Shown here piece after piece: positions 37,351-46,134 of a DNA stretch of 64,000 nt. Position 1 is the stretch's first letter. Each line of letters opens with the position of its first letter. The notes below the pieces were generated by a model. The model worked only from the letters and a program-made list of their open reading frames with translations. It did not search any database and had not been told where the DNA came from. The translations under genes and the position numbers were made by a program. This DNA is from JABCYV01 sp963729325 (GTDB lineage: Bacteria; Acidobacteriota; Terriglobia; Terriglobales; Acidobacteriaceae), in the NCBI GenBank assembly GCA_963729325.1, contig CAVSNS010000011.1:1-64000 (forward strand), written 5' to 3'.

Positions 37351-37590
37351 CCCTGGGGCACTGACCCAAAAGCGCTGACTTAAGGTGTTTGGGTTGAAGT
37401 GACCTGTTAACTTCCCAAAACTCGTTTTAGGCGTCGTGACATTCATCCAACGCAGAAACCGAACCACCCGCCTTCGCAGCCTGGATTACTTCCGGCTTGC
37501 CGACTATCCATTCCGAACAGCTAATTCGCGTCGTGCGGCGAGGTATGCAGCATCGGAACGCGCACAGCAGACTTAAGGGCGTTCTCGTTT
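37351..37590. other. gene-free stretch
   Basis: Between the thioesterase stop and the promoter-like region of the multicopper oxidase. No supported coding frame, repeat or RNA was recognised. Confidence 0.4.
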
Positions 37591-37624
37591 TTGACAAAGA
37601 TTTCACCTACTATCACAATGTGAT
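37591..37624 (+). promoter_or_regulatory. putative promoter with overlapping palindromic operator
   Basis: TTGACA at 37591-37596 is followed after 17 bases by CACAAT at 37614-37619. A perfect 13-base palindrome ATCACA-A-TGTGAT (37612-37624) covers the -10 position. It lies 27 bases before the multicopper oxidase start. The palindrome could bind a repressor. Confidence 0.45.
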
Positions 37625-37650
37625 GGCGAGAAGCGACTAGGCACTTTGTC

Positions 37651-39552
37651 ATGCGTGCCGCTCATTGTATTTTCTTGTTCTGCGTTGCTGCGTTGGTCCC
37701 AACCGCATTGTTTGGGCGTACGAGAGCGCAGGACATTCCCGAAATAAATGCGAATGATAATCGTTTACCACACGGCCAGCTAAAAGATGGTGTATTGACA
37801 ATCGAGTTGGAAGCGCGGCCCGGTCTGTGGCACCCGGAAGACCGTGACGGACCCTCGCTCCAGGTACAAGCGTTCGCGGAGGGAGGCCACTCCCCGGAAA
37901 TTCCCGGGCCGATGATCCGAGTGCCCGAGGGCACGGAGATTTCGGTCGACATTCGCAATGCCATCGAAGGCACTACTCTCGTTGTCCACGGCCTCCACAC
38001 AAGACCGGGCGGTAGCTCCGATGACACAGTTCAACTCGCGCCTGGAGAAAGCCGCAAAATCCGGTTTGCCGCCGGTAAACCGGGCACCTACTATTACTGG
38101 GCGACAACGACCGGAAAAGCTCTTCCAGAGCGCTACGGCGTCGATAGTCAACTGAACGGAGTGCTCATCGTCGATCCGCAGGGGACCAAAGCGGACGACC
38201 GGGTTTTTGTCATCGGGTGGTGGGAAAAGCCTGAATTGAGGGCCGTGGGTGGCGATCCGTTCACCAAGGGCCGGAATGCGATTGTTATCAATGGCCACTC
38301 ATGGCCGTATACCGAGCGGTTGACCTATACGGTTGGCGACTCAGTCCACTGGCGCTGGATCAATGCCGGACAGGGAAACCATCCGATGCACCTCCACGGT
38401 TCTTACTACACAGTCGACAGTGTGGGCGACGGAGAACACGACACCTCACTGAACAGCGAACAGCGCCGAATGGTGGTGACTGAACTGATGAGGCCCGGCG
38501 CGACCATGTCGTTGACGTGGACGCCACAGGAACCTGGCAATTGGTTGTTCCATTGTCATGTCCTCGCGCACATTTCGCCGGGTCTTCGGCTGAGGCCACC
38601 CGACATAGAACCTTCCTTCGCACAAGCCGAATCACATCACGCCATAGATGGAATGGCTGGCTTGGTGTTGGGTATCAATATCATTCCGTCCCGTGTCGCT
38701 CCCCCCGCAAAGCACTCCGATCTGCCGCTGCGCCAGCTTCAGCTCGCGGCGGAACTACAGCCTGGGCGGTACGGTCCGGAACCCGGCTTTGCATTTGCTC
38801 TTCAGGAAGGCGCAGATTCGCTCGCAAAACCTGCAGCTCGAATTCCCGGGCCACCGATTGTACTCACACGAGGTCAGCCGGTCGAAATTACGGTGTTGAA
38901 CAAACTCCCCGAGCCCACGTCAGTGCATTGGCATGGGATGGAATTGCGTAGCTACTACGATGGGATCGCCGGGTGGAGCGGTACGCCCGGTCATCTCGCG
39001 CCGATGATTCAGCCTGGCGGTTCCTTTGTCGTTACATTTACGCCCCCTCGCGCGGGAACGTTCATCTATCACACACACCTCGACGATATTCGACAGCTTA
39101 GCTCGGGTCTCTATGGTCCGCTCATCGTGCTCGAGCCTGGTCAATCCCTCGATCCGGAACGCGACCGGATCATGCTCGTCAGTGTCAAGGGGCCATCCGA
39201 CAATACGCCAATCCTGCTCAATGGCGATGCCGATCCCGGCCCAATGGAATTGAAACAAGGAGTCAAGTATCGATTTCGGTTTATCAACATCACGCCACAC
39301 GATCCTCTTCTCACCGTATCTGTGCTGGCGGGTTCGTCCCCAGTAACTTGGCGCGCGATCGCTAAGGATGGAGCTGATTTACCCGCTTCTCAGGCGACGG
39401 AACGTCCTGCCCGGCAAACCGTGTCAGTCGGTGAGACGTATGATTTCGAATTCCAACCGCAATCCACGACCGAATTCCGTCTCGAGGTCTTTCGCCCAGC
39501 GCGGGCCGCAATGGGCCAGTCGCAAATCGTTGTTCCGATCCATATTCACTGA
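37651..39552 (+). CDS. secreted multicopper oxidase with swapped order of copper motifs
   Basis: A 633-residue protein with a signal peptide (MRAAHCIFLFCVAALVPTALFG). Four cupredoxin-like parts are inferred. Part 1 (about 60-175) keeps only HGLH (H113, H116). Part 2 has NHPMHLHG (H244, H247, H249) and HCHVLAHISPGL (H301, C302, H303, H307, axial Leu312), the motifs normally found in the last domain. Part 3 has HWHG (H426, H428) and HTHLD (H474, H476), normally found in the first domain. Part 4 has no ligands. All ligands for type 1 and trinuclear sites exist, but in reverse domain order. Likely a periplasmic phenol or metal oxidase; substrate unknown. Confidence 0.82.
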   Translation: MRAAHCIFLFCVAALVPTALFGRTRAQDIPEINANDNRLPHGQLKDGVLTIELEARPGLWHPEDRDGPSLQVQAFAEGGHSPEIPGPMIRVPEGTEISVDIRNAIEGTTLVVHGLHTRPGGSSDDTVQLAPGESRKIRFAAGKPGTYYYWATTTGKALPERYGVDSQLNGVLIVDPQGTKADDRVFVIGWWEKPELRAVGGDPFTKGRNAIVINGHSWPYTERLTYTVGDSVHWRWINAGQGNHPMHLHGSYYTVDSVGDGEHDTSLNSEQRRMVVTELMRPGATMSLTWTPQEPGNWLFHCHVLAHISPGLRLRPPDIEPSFAQAESHHAIDGMAGLVLGINIIPSRVAPPAKHSDLPLRQLQLAAELQPGRYGPEPGFAFALQEGADSLAKPAARIPGPPIVLTRGQPVEITVLNKLPEPTSVHWHGMELRSYYDGIAGWSGTPGHLAPMIQPGGSFVVTFTPPRAGTFIYHTHLDDIRQLSSGLYGPLIVLEPGQSLDPERDRIMLVSVKGPSDNTPILLNGDADPGPMELKQGVKYRFRFINITPHDPLLTVSVLAGSSPVTWRAIAKDGADLPASQATERPARQTVSVGETYDFEFQPQSTTEFRLEVFRPARAAMGQSQIVVPIHIH

Positions 39553-39628
39553 AGCTGCTCTGTCGCTTCCCGTGTTACGAACTCCCTACGCGTCCTCCCT
39601 AGGATGCCCGCGGCTGGAATCACTGAGC

Positions 39629-39660
39629 GGATTACGGGCAACCCGGGAGTAATCCGTTTT
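39629..39660 (+). terminator. possible terminator after the multicopper oxidase
   Basis: GGATTAC (39629-39635) pairs with GTAATCC (39649-39655), with an inner GGG/CCC pair, followed by GTTTT. The rest of 39553-39856 shows no gene. Confidence 0.45.
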
Positions 39661-39856
39661 CAGCAAGACGCCTTCACCTGAATCCGAAACCCTCCACGGG
39701 CGAGAGGCCTTCTGGGAAGTTGGGAATTCCGGCCGCGGGTTCATCTATTTCTGGGGGATTGCCAAGAAGGAAGTCGACCTTGTGTTAGCGTTTACGGGGC
39801 AGTAACCCATCCGACTGCCGTGAGCTGTCGAAGGACGTTCGGCGAACACCGCCCCT

Positions 39857-41866
39857 TTATTTGTTTTTGGCCTGCTCGAACGGTTTCTGCAGGTACTTTC
39901 TGGCTTCTTCCTGCGCGCCTTGGGTATTGTCGTTGGTCTGCAGGGCCTGGCGATATTCATTCGTGGCACGCTCCCGCTGTCCAGTGAGATCGAAAATCTT
40001 GCCCAACTGAATGTGGCTCCAGACTTCAGTCCAGCGCGGATCGCCATCTCCATTCAGGCATTCGCGGTAAGCGTTGGCCGCGGCCTGAAAGTTGTGTTGC
40101 AGAAAGAAAACTTCGGCCACCCGATAGTGCGCCAGCGAACTATTCTTGTTGACCTCGAGTGCCTTATTGAATTCCGCCAGCGCGCCAGCCAAATCGCCCT
40201 GAGTCACCATTCCCTGACCGCGTAGGATGGATGAGCGCAACTTGATGTCGGTGGAGTTCTTGAGCACGCGATCATCAGGATCGACCACAATGCGGCGGGG
40301 CTTGCCGAAAGTCTCGACTGTGAATGCTGAATCCGTGCCCACTACTTCGATCCGTTTTTCTTCGGTTTTACCGTTGGTATCGATTCTGAGCAAAACTGGC
40401 ATGCGGAAAAGATCGAGATCCTGCGCAATCTGCCCGACCACGCGGAAGCCCTTGTTGTTGCCCAGGCGGTAAATGGTGTATTTGGTCTTGAATTCCGGGG
40501 CCCCGGTGGAATCTAGCCACTGAGAGAAAAACCAGGTCAGTTGGGTACCGTACTTCTCCTCGGCGATGGCGCGGAAATCATCCAGGGACGCAGATTTTCC
40601 CGCATACTTAGAGGCAAAGGTGCGCATGGTCTGGTCGAACTTCTGGTCTCCCTCGACCCAACGCAGCATGTGCAGGATCATTGCGCCCTTGTCAGTCACC
40701 AGGGACTGGAATTCAGGCGAGAACAGATCGAGCTTGCCGGCGCTGGAAAGTGGCACGGTGTCATAAGCCAGCGCTCCGACCGACATGTCTTTGATTACTT
40801 CTTCCAAGCCTGCCTGACCGGCCGCCTGTTCTACGTAGCGGGCTTCGGAGTACCGCGCGAAGCCGTCGCTCAACCACCAATCATCGCGAGACGCAGGACT
40901 GACGGAAGCGCCCCACCACTGGTGCGCGATGGTGTTGGCCAGCAAGCGATAGTTCACCCGCTCTGTTATCGCTCGACTGGCGATGGCGGCAATCTGCGGG
41001 GCCCAGGCCGAAGGAACGGTATCATCCGGAATTTCTACCACCTTCAGGGTGGAATCAGGCAGGGGTCCGTAGAGAGTGACGTAATAGATGAATTCTTTGA
41101 CCGCGGTTTCGGTGTACTGGGGACCTAGGGTCTGGTGGTTCGGCTTGAAGAAAAGGTGCAGATCCAGCCCGGCTTCGTTGCTTTTGAACTCCTGGAATTG
41201 ACCAGCAACAATTGTGCCGGGAAAGCTGGGCTTGCTCCAAACAAAGGTGTAGGTTTTGGTCGGCAATCCGCCGGCCGCGCCCTTTTTTGCCGGGCTGCTG
41301 CTCGCTGTCTCTTTTCCGCTTCCAATCACCACCATGTGTGCGGGCACGGTGATGTTGATCGTGGCAGTAAAGCGGTTAATCCCATAGGCATTCACCGGAA
41401 ACCAGCGCGCGGCGTAGAGCAAATAAGTAGTGTCGTCGCCGATAGAAGCCAGCTTAAGTCCTTGTACGGGGCTCTCGTCAGCGGAGTCCAGGACGCCTTC
41501 GTATTCGAAGGTCAGAGTGGCGGAAGTGTCCTTGGTGATTCCCTCGGGCAGCTGCACCCGCACCGTGGAGTCCTGCGTGACCCGCTCCGCGGACAGCAAC
41601 TTCCCCGCGGCATCGCTGACCTTGGTCAGTCGCAGTGCATTGTGCAGTTCGAAAGTGGCGATATTCAGATCTTCGAGGGCCGTAAACTTGACTTTGGCCC
41701 GAGCGACAAGCTTGTGGGTGTGGGGTGTGAGTTCAGCGTCAATCTGGTAATCGTCGACCTGGAGGCGCATCTTCTCCGCCGCCCAGATTGGTATGGACAT
41801 CAGCAAAAACACTAAGGCCAGACAAATTGCTAGGGCGCGACGAGGGCGCCAAGGCTGAAAGGGCAT
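39857..41866 (-). CDS. M1-peptidase-like protein with degenerate zinc site and C-terminal TPR
   Basis: A 669-residue secreted protein with a signal peptide (ALAICLALVFLLMSIPIWA). An N-terminal beta-saddle domain and an M1 (aminopeptidase N-like) domain follow, then TPR repeats (about 565-655: GDLAGALAEFNKALEVNKNSS, ATNEYRQALQTN). The HExxH zinc motif should lie at 311-315 but reads NTIAH; only H315 remains. The downstream Glu ligand is Asp334 (WWLSDGFARYSE), and no GAMEN motif is seen. Peptidase activity is therefore unlikely. It may act as a binding or scaffold protein. Confidence 0.8.
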   Translation of the reverse strand: MPFQPWRPRRALAICLALVFLLMSIPIWAAEKMRLQVDDYQIDAELTPHTHKLVARAKVKFTALEDLNIATFELHNALRLTKVSDAAGKLLSAERVTQDSTVRVQLPEGITKDTSATLTFEYEGVLDSADESPVQGLKLASIGDDTTYLLYAARWFPVNAYGINRFTATINITVPAHMVVIGSGKETASSSPAKKGAAGGLPTKTYTFVWSKPSFPGTIVAGQFQEFKSNEAGLDLHLFFKPNHQTLGPQYTETAVKEFIYYVTLYGPLPDSTLKVVEIPDDTVPSAWAPQIAAIASRAITERVNYRLLANTIAHQWWGASVSPASRDDWWLSDGFARYSEARYVEQAAGQAGLEEVIKDMSVGALAYDTVPLSSAGKLDLFSPEFQSLVTDKGAMILHMLRWVEGDQKFDQTMRTFASKYAGKSASLDDFRAIAEEKYGTQLTWFFSQWLDSTGAPEFKTKYTIYRLGNNKGFRVVGQIAQDLDLFRMPVLLRIDTNGKTEEKRIEVVGTDSAFTVETFGKPRRIVVDPDDRVLKNSTDIKLRSSILRGQGMVTQGDLAGALAEFNKALEVNKNSSLAHYRVAEVFFLQHNFQAAANAYRECLNGDGDPRWTEVWSHIQLGKIFDLTGQRERATNEYRQALQTNDNTQGAQEEARKYLQKPFEQAKNK

Positions 41867-41990
41867 GAAAACGTGGTCTCCTGGAAGGCCGGTTACTCTG
41901 TAAGATGAAGATTGTGACGCAAAAGATGCTGGTAGGACAAGGTTTGGAACTTTATGCTGAGTTGGATACTTGGATTCTTCAAGAACGTAA

Positions 41991-42075
41991 TCCCGAGCAC
42001 AGAAGTCATCCCGAGGAGAGAAGTCATCCCGAGACTCGGCGTTTTTCAGCCGAGCGAGGGATCTCGCGGGCAGAC
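41991..42075. repeat. dispersed palindromic element cluster (copy 4)
   Basis: ATCCCGAG occurs three times in a row (near 41990, 42008 and 42027), each of the last two as GTCATCCCGAG, followed by GCCGAGCGAGGGATCTCGCGG. It lies between the M1-like gene and lpxB and extends towards the lpxB 3' end. Confidence 0.6.
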
Positions 42076-42114
42076 CGGCAACCTTCGGTTAGCCGCAGTC
42101 CATTCGACTTTCGC

Positions 42115-43422
42115 TCAGGGCAGGCCCTCGCCCCGCGTGAGCGCGAGGCCCGCGTGGGGTTGAAGCGGTTGCCAAATCGGCTGGTGCCGGCATGAATCAT
42201 CCAGACTTTTCGACTGGTTCCTCCGCACAACGAAAAATAGCCTCAGCAGCACGCTCGGCACGGGCAGTTTGCTCTGATGGGCCTCGAAGACCAGCCTCAC
42301 ACGGGCTAAGCCCTCAATCATCTTGCTGCGGGCGAAGCCATCGGGGAGTATCTGGTTGAGCCGCGCGACGACATTGTCTGCCGTAAAATCCTGTTGCACC
42401 AGTTCCGGAACAATCTCCTCCCCGGCGATCAGATTCACCATGGCGAAGTGAGGAACCTTCACTCGCGAACGTCCCAAAAAATACGTGAGCGGCGAGACCC
42501 GGTAGACCATCACGAACGGCGTCCCCATGATCGCGGCCTCAACCGTTGCGGTACCGCTGGCAATGATGCCTGCACGCGAGTGAGCCAGCGCGGGCAGGGC
42601 TTCGGGGACGAGGTGGATGGAGGGCCGATTCCCGATCAACGCCTGAAGAAAGCGGCGATCAACTGTGGGCGCGACTGGCAGCAGGAATTCATAGGCTGTG
42701 CCGAGTCTGGCGGCGGCTTCCAGAATCGTGGGCAAGTTCATGCGCACTTCTTTTACGCGGCTGCCGGGCATGAGCGTAATCCAGTGCTTCGCAGGATCGA
42801 GCTCGTGCTGCGCGGCATAGTCCTGGCGCTCGACGGCTGGGCGCTGCAAATTAGCCAGAGGATGACCCACGAAGGTCGCATCGACACCGCGATCGCGATA
42901 GAACTTTTCTTCAAAGGGAAAGATCACCAGCGCCTTGGTGACATATTTCCGCAGCAGGCGAACTCGTCCCTGGCGCCACGCCCAGAACTGCGGCGCGACA
43001 TAGTAGACAACAGGAATGCCGCGCCGATGCATGGCGCGGGCAACCCGCCAGTTGAAGGCGGGGGAGTCGATCACGATGGCGAGGTCGGGCTGTCGCTTAT
43101 CGGCTTCTGCGATGAGCTTGTGGAACAGCCCCCAGATTTTAGGAAGATGGCTGAGAATTTCTGAGATGCCAACGACAGAGAGGTCTTTCGCGTCGACCAC
43201 CGTTTCGCAGCCCGCGGCCCGCATGCGGTCTCCGCCTACGCCAAAGAATTCCAGTTGTGTGGCGCGGGCGCCCTCGCCCGCGTGAGATGCCCTGGCTAAG
43301 CTCCGGCGGACAGCCGAGGGCGGCTGTCCCCTCGGCTGGAGCGACGCGCGACGCAGCGCCTCGATAAGCTGCGCGCCATACATTTCACCGGAGGCTTCAC
43401 CGGCGGAGATGAGAATTCGCAC
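42115..43422 (-). CDS. lpxB: lipid-A-disaccharide synthase
   Basis: A 435-residue GT19 glycosyltransferase that joins UDP-2,3-diacylglucosamine and lipid X. Family segments are MRILISAGEASGEMYGAQLIEAL, VIDSPAFNWRVARAMHRRGIPVVYYVAPQFWAWRQGR, LMPGSRVKEV and IIASGTATVEAAIMGTPFVMVYR. Residues about 27-55 (SLQPRGQPPSAVRRSLARAS…) are an insertion encoded by a GC-rich palindromic repeat, and the last 40 residues run into another repeat region. Typical length is about 380. The catalytic core looks intact. An MsbA-like gene is next upstream. Confidence 0.9.
   Translation of the reverse strand: MRILISAGEASGEMYGAQLIEALRRASLQPRGQPPSAVRRSLARASHAGEGARATQLEFFGVGGDRMRAAGCETVVDAKDLSVVGISEILSHLPKIWGLFHKLIAEADKRQPDLAIVIDSPAFNWRVARAMHRRGIPVVYYVAPQFWAWRQGRVRLLRKYVTKALVIFPFEEKFYRDRGVDATFVGHPLANLQRPAVERQDYAAQHELDPAKHWITLMPGSRVKEVRMNLPTILEAAARLGTAYEFLLPVAPTVDRRFLQALIGNRPSIHLVPEALPALAHSRAGIIASGTATVEAAIMGTPFVMVYRVSPLTYFLGRSRVKVPHFAMVNLIAGEEIVPELVQQDFTADNVVARLNQILPDGFARSKMIEGLARVRLVFEAHQSKLPVPSVLLRLFFVVRRNQSKSLDDSCRHQPIWQPLQPHAGLALTRGEGLP
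43263..43338. repeat. GC-rich double palindrome inside lpxB
   Basis: Two hairpins: CGCGGGCG/CGCCCGCG (43263-43270 and 43275-43282) and CAGCCGAGGG/CCCTCGGCTG (43311-43320 and 43329-43338). They are in frame with lpxB and encode its extra segment near the N-terminus. Confidence 0.75.
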
Positions 43423-43532
43423 GGGACATTGTAAGGGAAGGCAGCGGGGTCACCCTCCGACAGTCAGCGCTTTGCGCTGTTTGGGAGTGGCAAGTGTTCC
43501 GGCGCGGGCGAGGCGCGCCCGCGTCCAGCAAC

Positions 43533-45407
43533 CTAGTCATCCGCGCCGGCGGTGACCTCGGGCCTAGAAGCTGATGCGAGAACTTCCTGGTCTTTGTACT
43601 GCAGCTGATAAAGCTTGTAGTAGATGCCGCGCTGCGCCAACAGTTCCTGGTGAGTACCCATTTCGCGGACCTGGCCTTTGTGCATCACGATAATCTTGTC
43701 CGCCCGTTGCACCGTCGAAAGCCGGTGGGCAATGACTACCGAAGTGCGGCCTTCGACCATGCGATTGAGTGCATCGCGCACGCGAAATTCGGTTTCGGTG
43801 TCCACGCTGGAAGTGGCTTCATCTAGGATCAGAATCTTCGGCTCATGCGCCAGGGCGCGGGCAAATGAAATGAGCTGCTTCTGACCGGTGGAGAGCGTGC
43901 TACCGCGCTCGCGAACTTCTTCCTTAAAGCCGCCCGGCAAAGTCCGAACGAAGTCCGCCAGGTTGACGTCCTCGGCTGCCTTTTCGATATCGGCATCCTC
44001 GATCCACGCCGTGCCCAGCCGAATGTTGCCCTCGACTGTACCGGTGAACAAAAACGGGTCCTGCAGCACGACGCCAAAACGGCGGCGAAGATCGGCAAGA
44101 TCCATTTCCTTCACATCCACTCCGTCGATCCGGACGGCGCCCTTCTGCACATCGTAGAAGCGCATCAGCAGCGAGATGATCGTGGTTTTGCCGGCTCCAG
44201 TGTGGCCGACGATAGCAACGGTTTGCCCGGGTTCGATGGTGAAGCTCACATCGCGCAGGACCCAGTCGGGTTCGGAAGGCGCGACCGTCCTGTACGCAAA
44301 CCAGACGTGGTCAAACTGGATGCGGCCCGGGCCCTCCGGTGTCTTGGTAACGGCGGGTGAAGTGATCTCTGCAGGAGTGTCGAGCAGCTTGAATACGCGC
44401 TCGCTGGATGCCATCGCAGATTGCAAAATGTTGTACTTCTCGCTGAAGTCTTGAATGGGCCGGAAGAAACGCTGCGCATACTGGATGAACGCGGCCAGAA
44501 CACCAATAGTCGTCGTGTTGCGGATCACATCGTTGCCGCCAAACCAGATGACACACGCAATGGCGACGGACGAGAGGATTTCGACGATAGGATAATAAAC
44601 CGCGTGGGCCATGATCGCGTCTTTGAACGCTTCCATGTGGGTGGCGTTGACGTCGGAGAACTTGTCGAACGCCCGCTCCTCCCGGTTGAACAACTGCAAG
44701 ACGACCATGCCGCTGACGTGCTCCTGCAGATACCCGTTGATGCGGGCGATCGCCACGCGGATGCGGCGGTAGGAGTCACGGACCTTGTCACGAAAAAGCT
44801 TGGTGGCAATAGCGATGAACGGCAGCACGGCGAAAGTGATCAGCGCCAGGTTTCGGTTCATGCGCAGCATGAGCCACACGATCCCAGCGAGGACGAAAAC
44901 GTCTTCGAAGATAGACACCACGCCGGACGTGAACATTTCATTCAAGGCATCGACGTCGCTCGTGACCCGCGTAACCAGTCGGCCAACCGGGTTCTTGTCG
45001 TAAAAGCCGATGTGCATGTGTTGCAGATGGCGGAAAATCTGGCTGCGCAGATCGAACATCACCATCTGCCCCGCCCATTGCATGAAATAGGTTTGGAGGT
45101 ACTCCAGAAGGAAGCTGAAGGTCAGCAGGCCAACCCCTAAAGCCGCGATCTGCGCAATCCCCACCAGAGGTTTGCTGCTTAGCATGAAATCAAGCGGCGT
45201 GCGCAGCCCAGGGACCGGCGCCAGGTAACGGTCGATCACCACATGGGTGAGATATGGGCCGAGAACGTCGGCGCCGACCTTAAGCAGGATCGAGCCCAGG
45301 GCAATTCCTACCTGCCATTTGTAGGGACGCAGATAGGTGACCAGCCGCTTCATTAGCCGGCTGTCATAGGCCTTACCCAGTACCTCTTCTTCGTGATGCG
45401 ACGCCAT
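43533..45407 (-). CDS. ABC exporter, MsbA-like (fused permease and ATPase)
   Basis: A 624-residue half-transporter. Six membrane helices (about 35-320) precede an ATPase domain with Walker A GHTGAGKTTIISLL, Q-loop VLQDPFLF, signature LSTGQKQLISFARAL, Walker B ILILDEATSSVD and H-loop IAHRLSTVQ. It would work as a homodimer in the inner membrane. Position upstream of lpxB makes lipid A flipping plausible, but drug or lipid export is equally consistent with the sequence. Confidence 0.85.
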   Translation of the reverse strand: MASHHEEEVLGKAYDSRLMKRLVTYLRPYKWQVGIALGSILLKVGADVLGPYLTHVVIDRYLAPVPGLRTPLDFMLSSKPLVGIAQIAALGVGLLTFSFLLEYLQTYFMQWAGQMVMFDLRSQIFRHLQHMHIGFYDKNPVGRLVTRVTSDVDALNEMFTSGVVSIFEDVFVLAGIVWLMLRMNRNLALITFAVLPFIAIATKLFRDKVRDSYRRIRVAIARINGYLQEHVSGMVVLQLFNREERAFDKFSDVNATHMEAFKDAIMAHAVYYPIVEILSSVAIACVIWFGGNDVIRNTTTIGVLAAFIQYAQRFFRPIQDFSEKYNILQSAMASSERVFKLLDTPAEITSPAVTKTPEGPGRIQFDHVWFAYRTVAPSEPDWVLRDVSFTIEPGQTVAIVGHTGAGKTTIISLLMRFYDVQKGAVRIDGVDVKEMDLADLRRRFGVVLQDPFLFTGTVEGNIRLGTAWIEDADIEKAAEDVNLADFVRTLPGGFKEEVRERGSTLSTGQKQLISFARALAHEPKILILDEATSSVDTETEFRVRDALNRMVEGRTSVVIAHRLSTVQRADKIIVMHKGQVREMGTHQELLAQRGIYYKLYQLQYKDQEVLASASRPEVTAGADD

Positions 45408-45551
45408 CGGTGACTAGTTCATGGACCCACTAACTGGGTTCACTAGCTATTAAAGATACCCTACATAGATGGCTAAGCAAGGCTGAGGGATGGAAAAGCT
45501 TTCCAGTGCTGACTAGTGAAGTACGATCTTTTGGATGGACTTCCGGAAACC

Positions 45552-46091
45552 TCAGGGCCGCCTTTTGAGTTCAATTCTTGCCGGTGACTGGCAGTTATTC
45601 TTGTTCTCGTCCTCATCGAGTTGCCGGCTAGGTTGCTTGTGCAATGAGTCCAGCCAATTCAGCAGCGGATCTAATGACCGCGGAATCCTTTGGCCGAAGT
45701 TATCAGCCACGAATACCAGATTCTGCCAGTGATCCGCGCGAAAGATGCTGATTTGCAATATCTCAGACGCACCGGTCACGCCCGGCGAATTTGGTTGCGT
45801 CTGAGAAAGGCGCGGGAGATCGCCGTTATCCAGCATGTGCTGGACTTTGAGCAATTTAGAACTCGGCAGCGAACCTTCGAATACTTTGGTGTGGTCTCCG
45901 TGGCTGTTCTCCAGATGAAACTGGCCGTCATGGCGTAAAAGAACGCACCTAACACTTTCTGGCATGGTGCGCTGAATGCGCAACAGGTAGGGAGAACTTG
46001 CAGAATCCGCAGGGGGCCGGCCTTGGCAAAAGGCAGGCACACCACCTGCCATCAAAACTGCGGAGATGAGAAAAAACAACGCTCGACCCAC
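45552..46091 (-). CDS. secreted hypothetical protein
   Basis: A 179-residue protein with a signal peptide (ALFFLISAVLMAGGVPAFCQG). The mature part has no recognised domain. It contains a segment CVLLRHDGQFHLENSHGDHTKVFEG and ends in a charged tail (QLDEDENKNNCQSPARIELKRRP). Similar small periplasmic proteins are frequent in acidobacteria, as far as I know. Isolated between the ABC exporter and fabF. Function unknown. Confidence 0.6.
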   Translation of the reverse strand: MGRALFFLISAVLMAGGVPAFCQGRPPADSASSPYLLRIQRTMPESVRCVLLRHDGQFHLENSHGDHTKVFEGSLPSSKLLKVQHMLDNGDLPRLSQTQPNSPGVTGASEILQISIFRADHWQNLVFVADNFGQRIPRSLDPLLNWLDSLHKQPSRQLDEDENKNNCQSPARIELKRRP

Positions 46092-46134
46092 GGCCTAAGA
46101 TTACATGACGGTCGCGCAACCAACGCAACGCGTC

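Noticed and set aside
44421..45140. 239-codon plus-strand frame opposite the ABC exporter
   Set aside because: Charged, His- and Asp-rich composition typical of the complement of a transporter gene.
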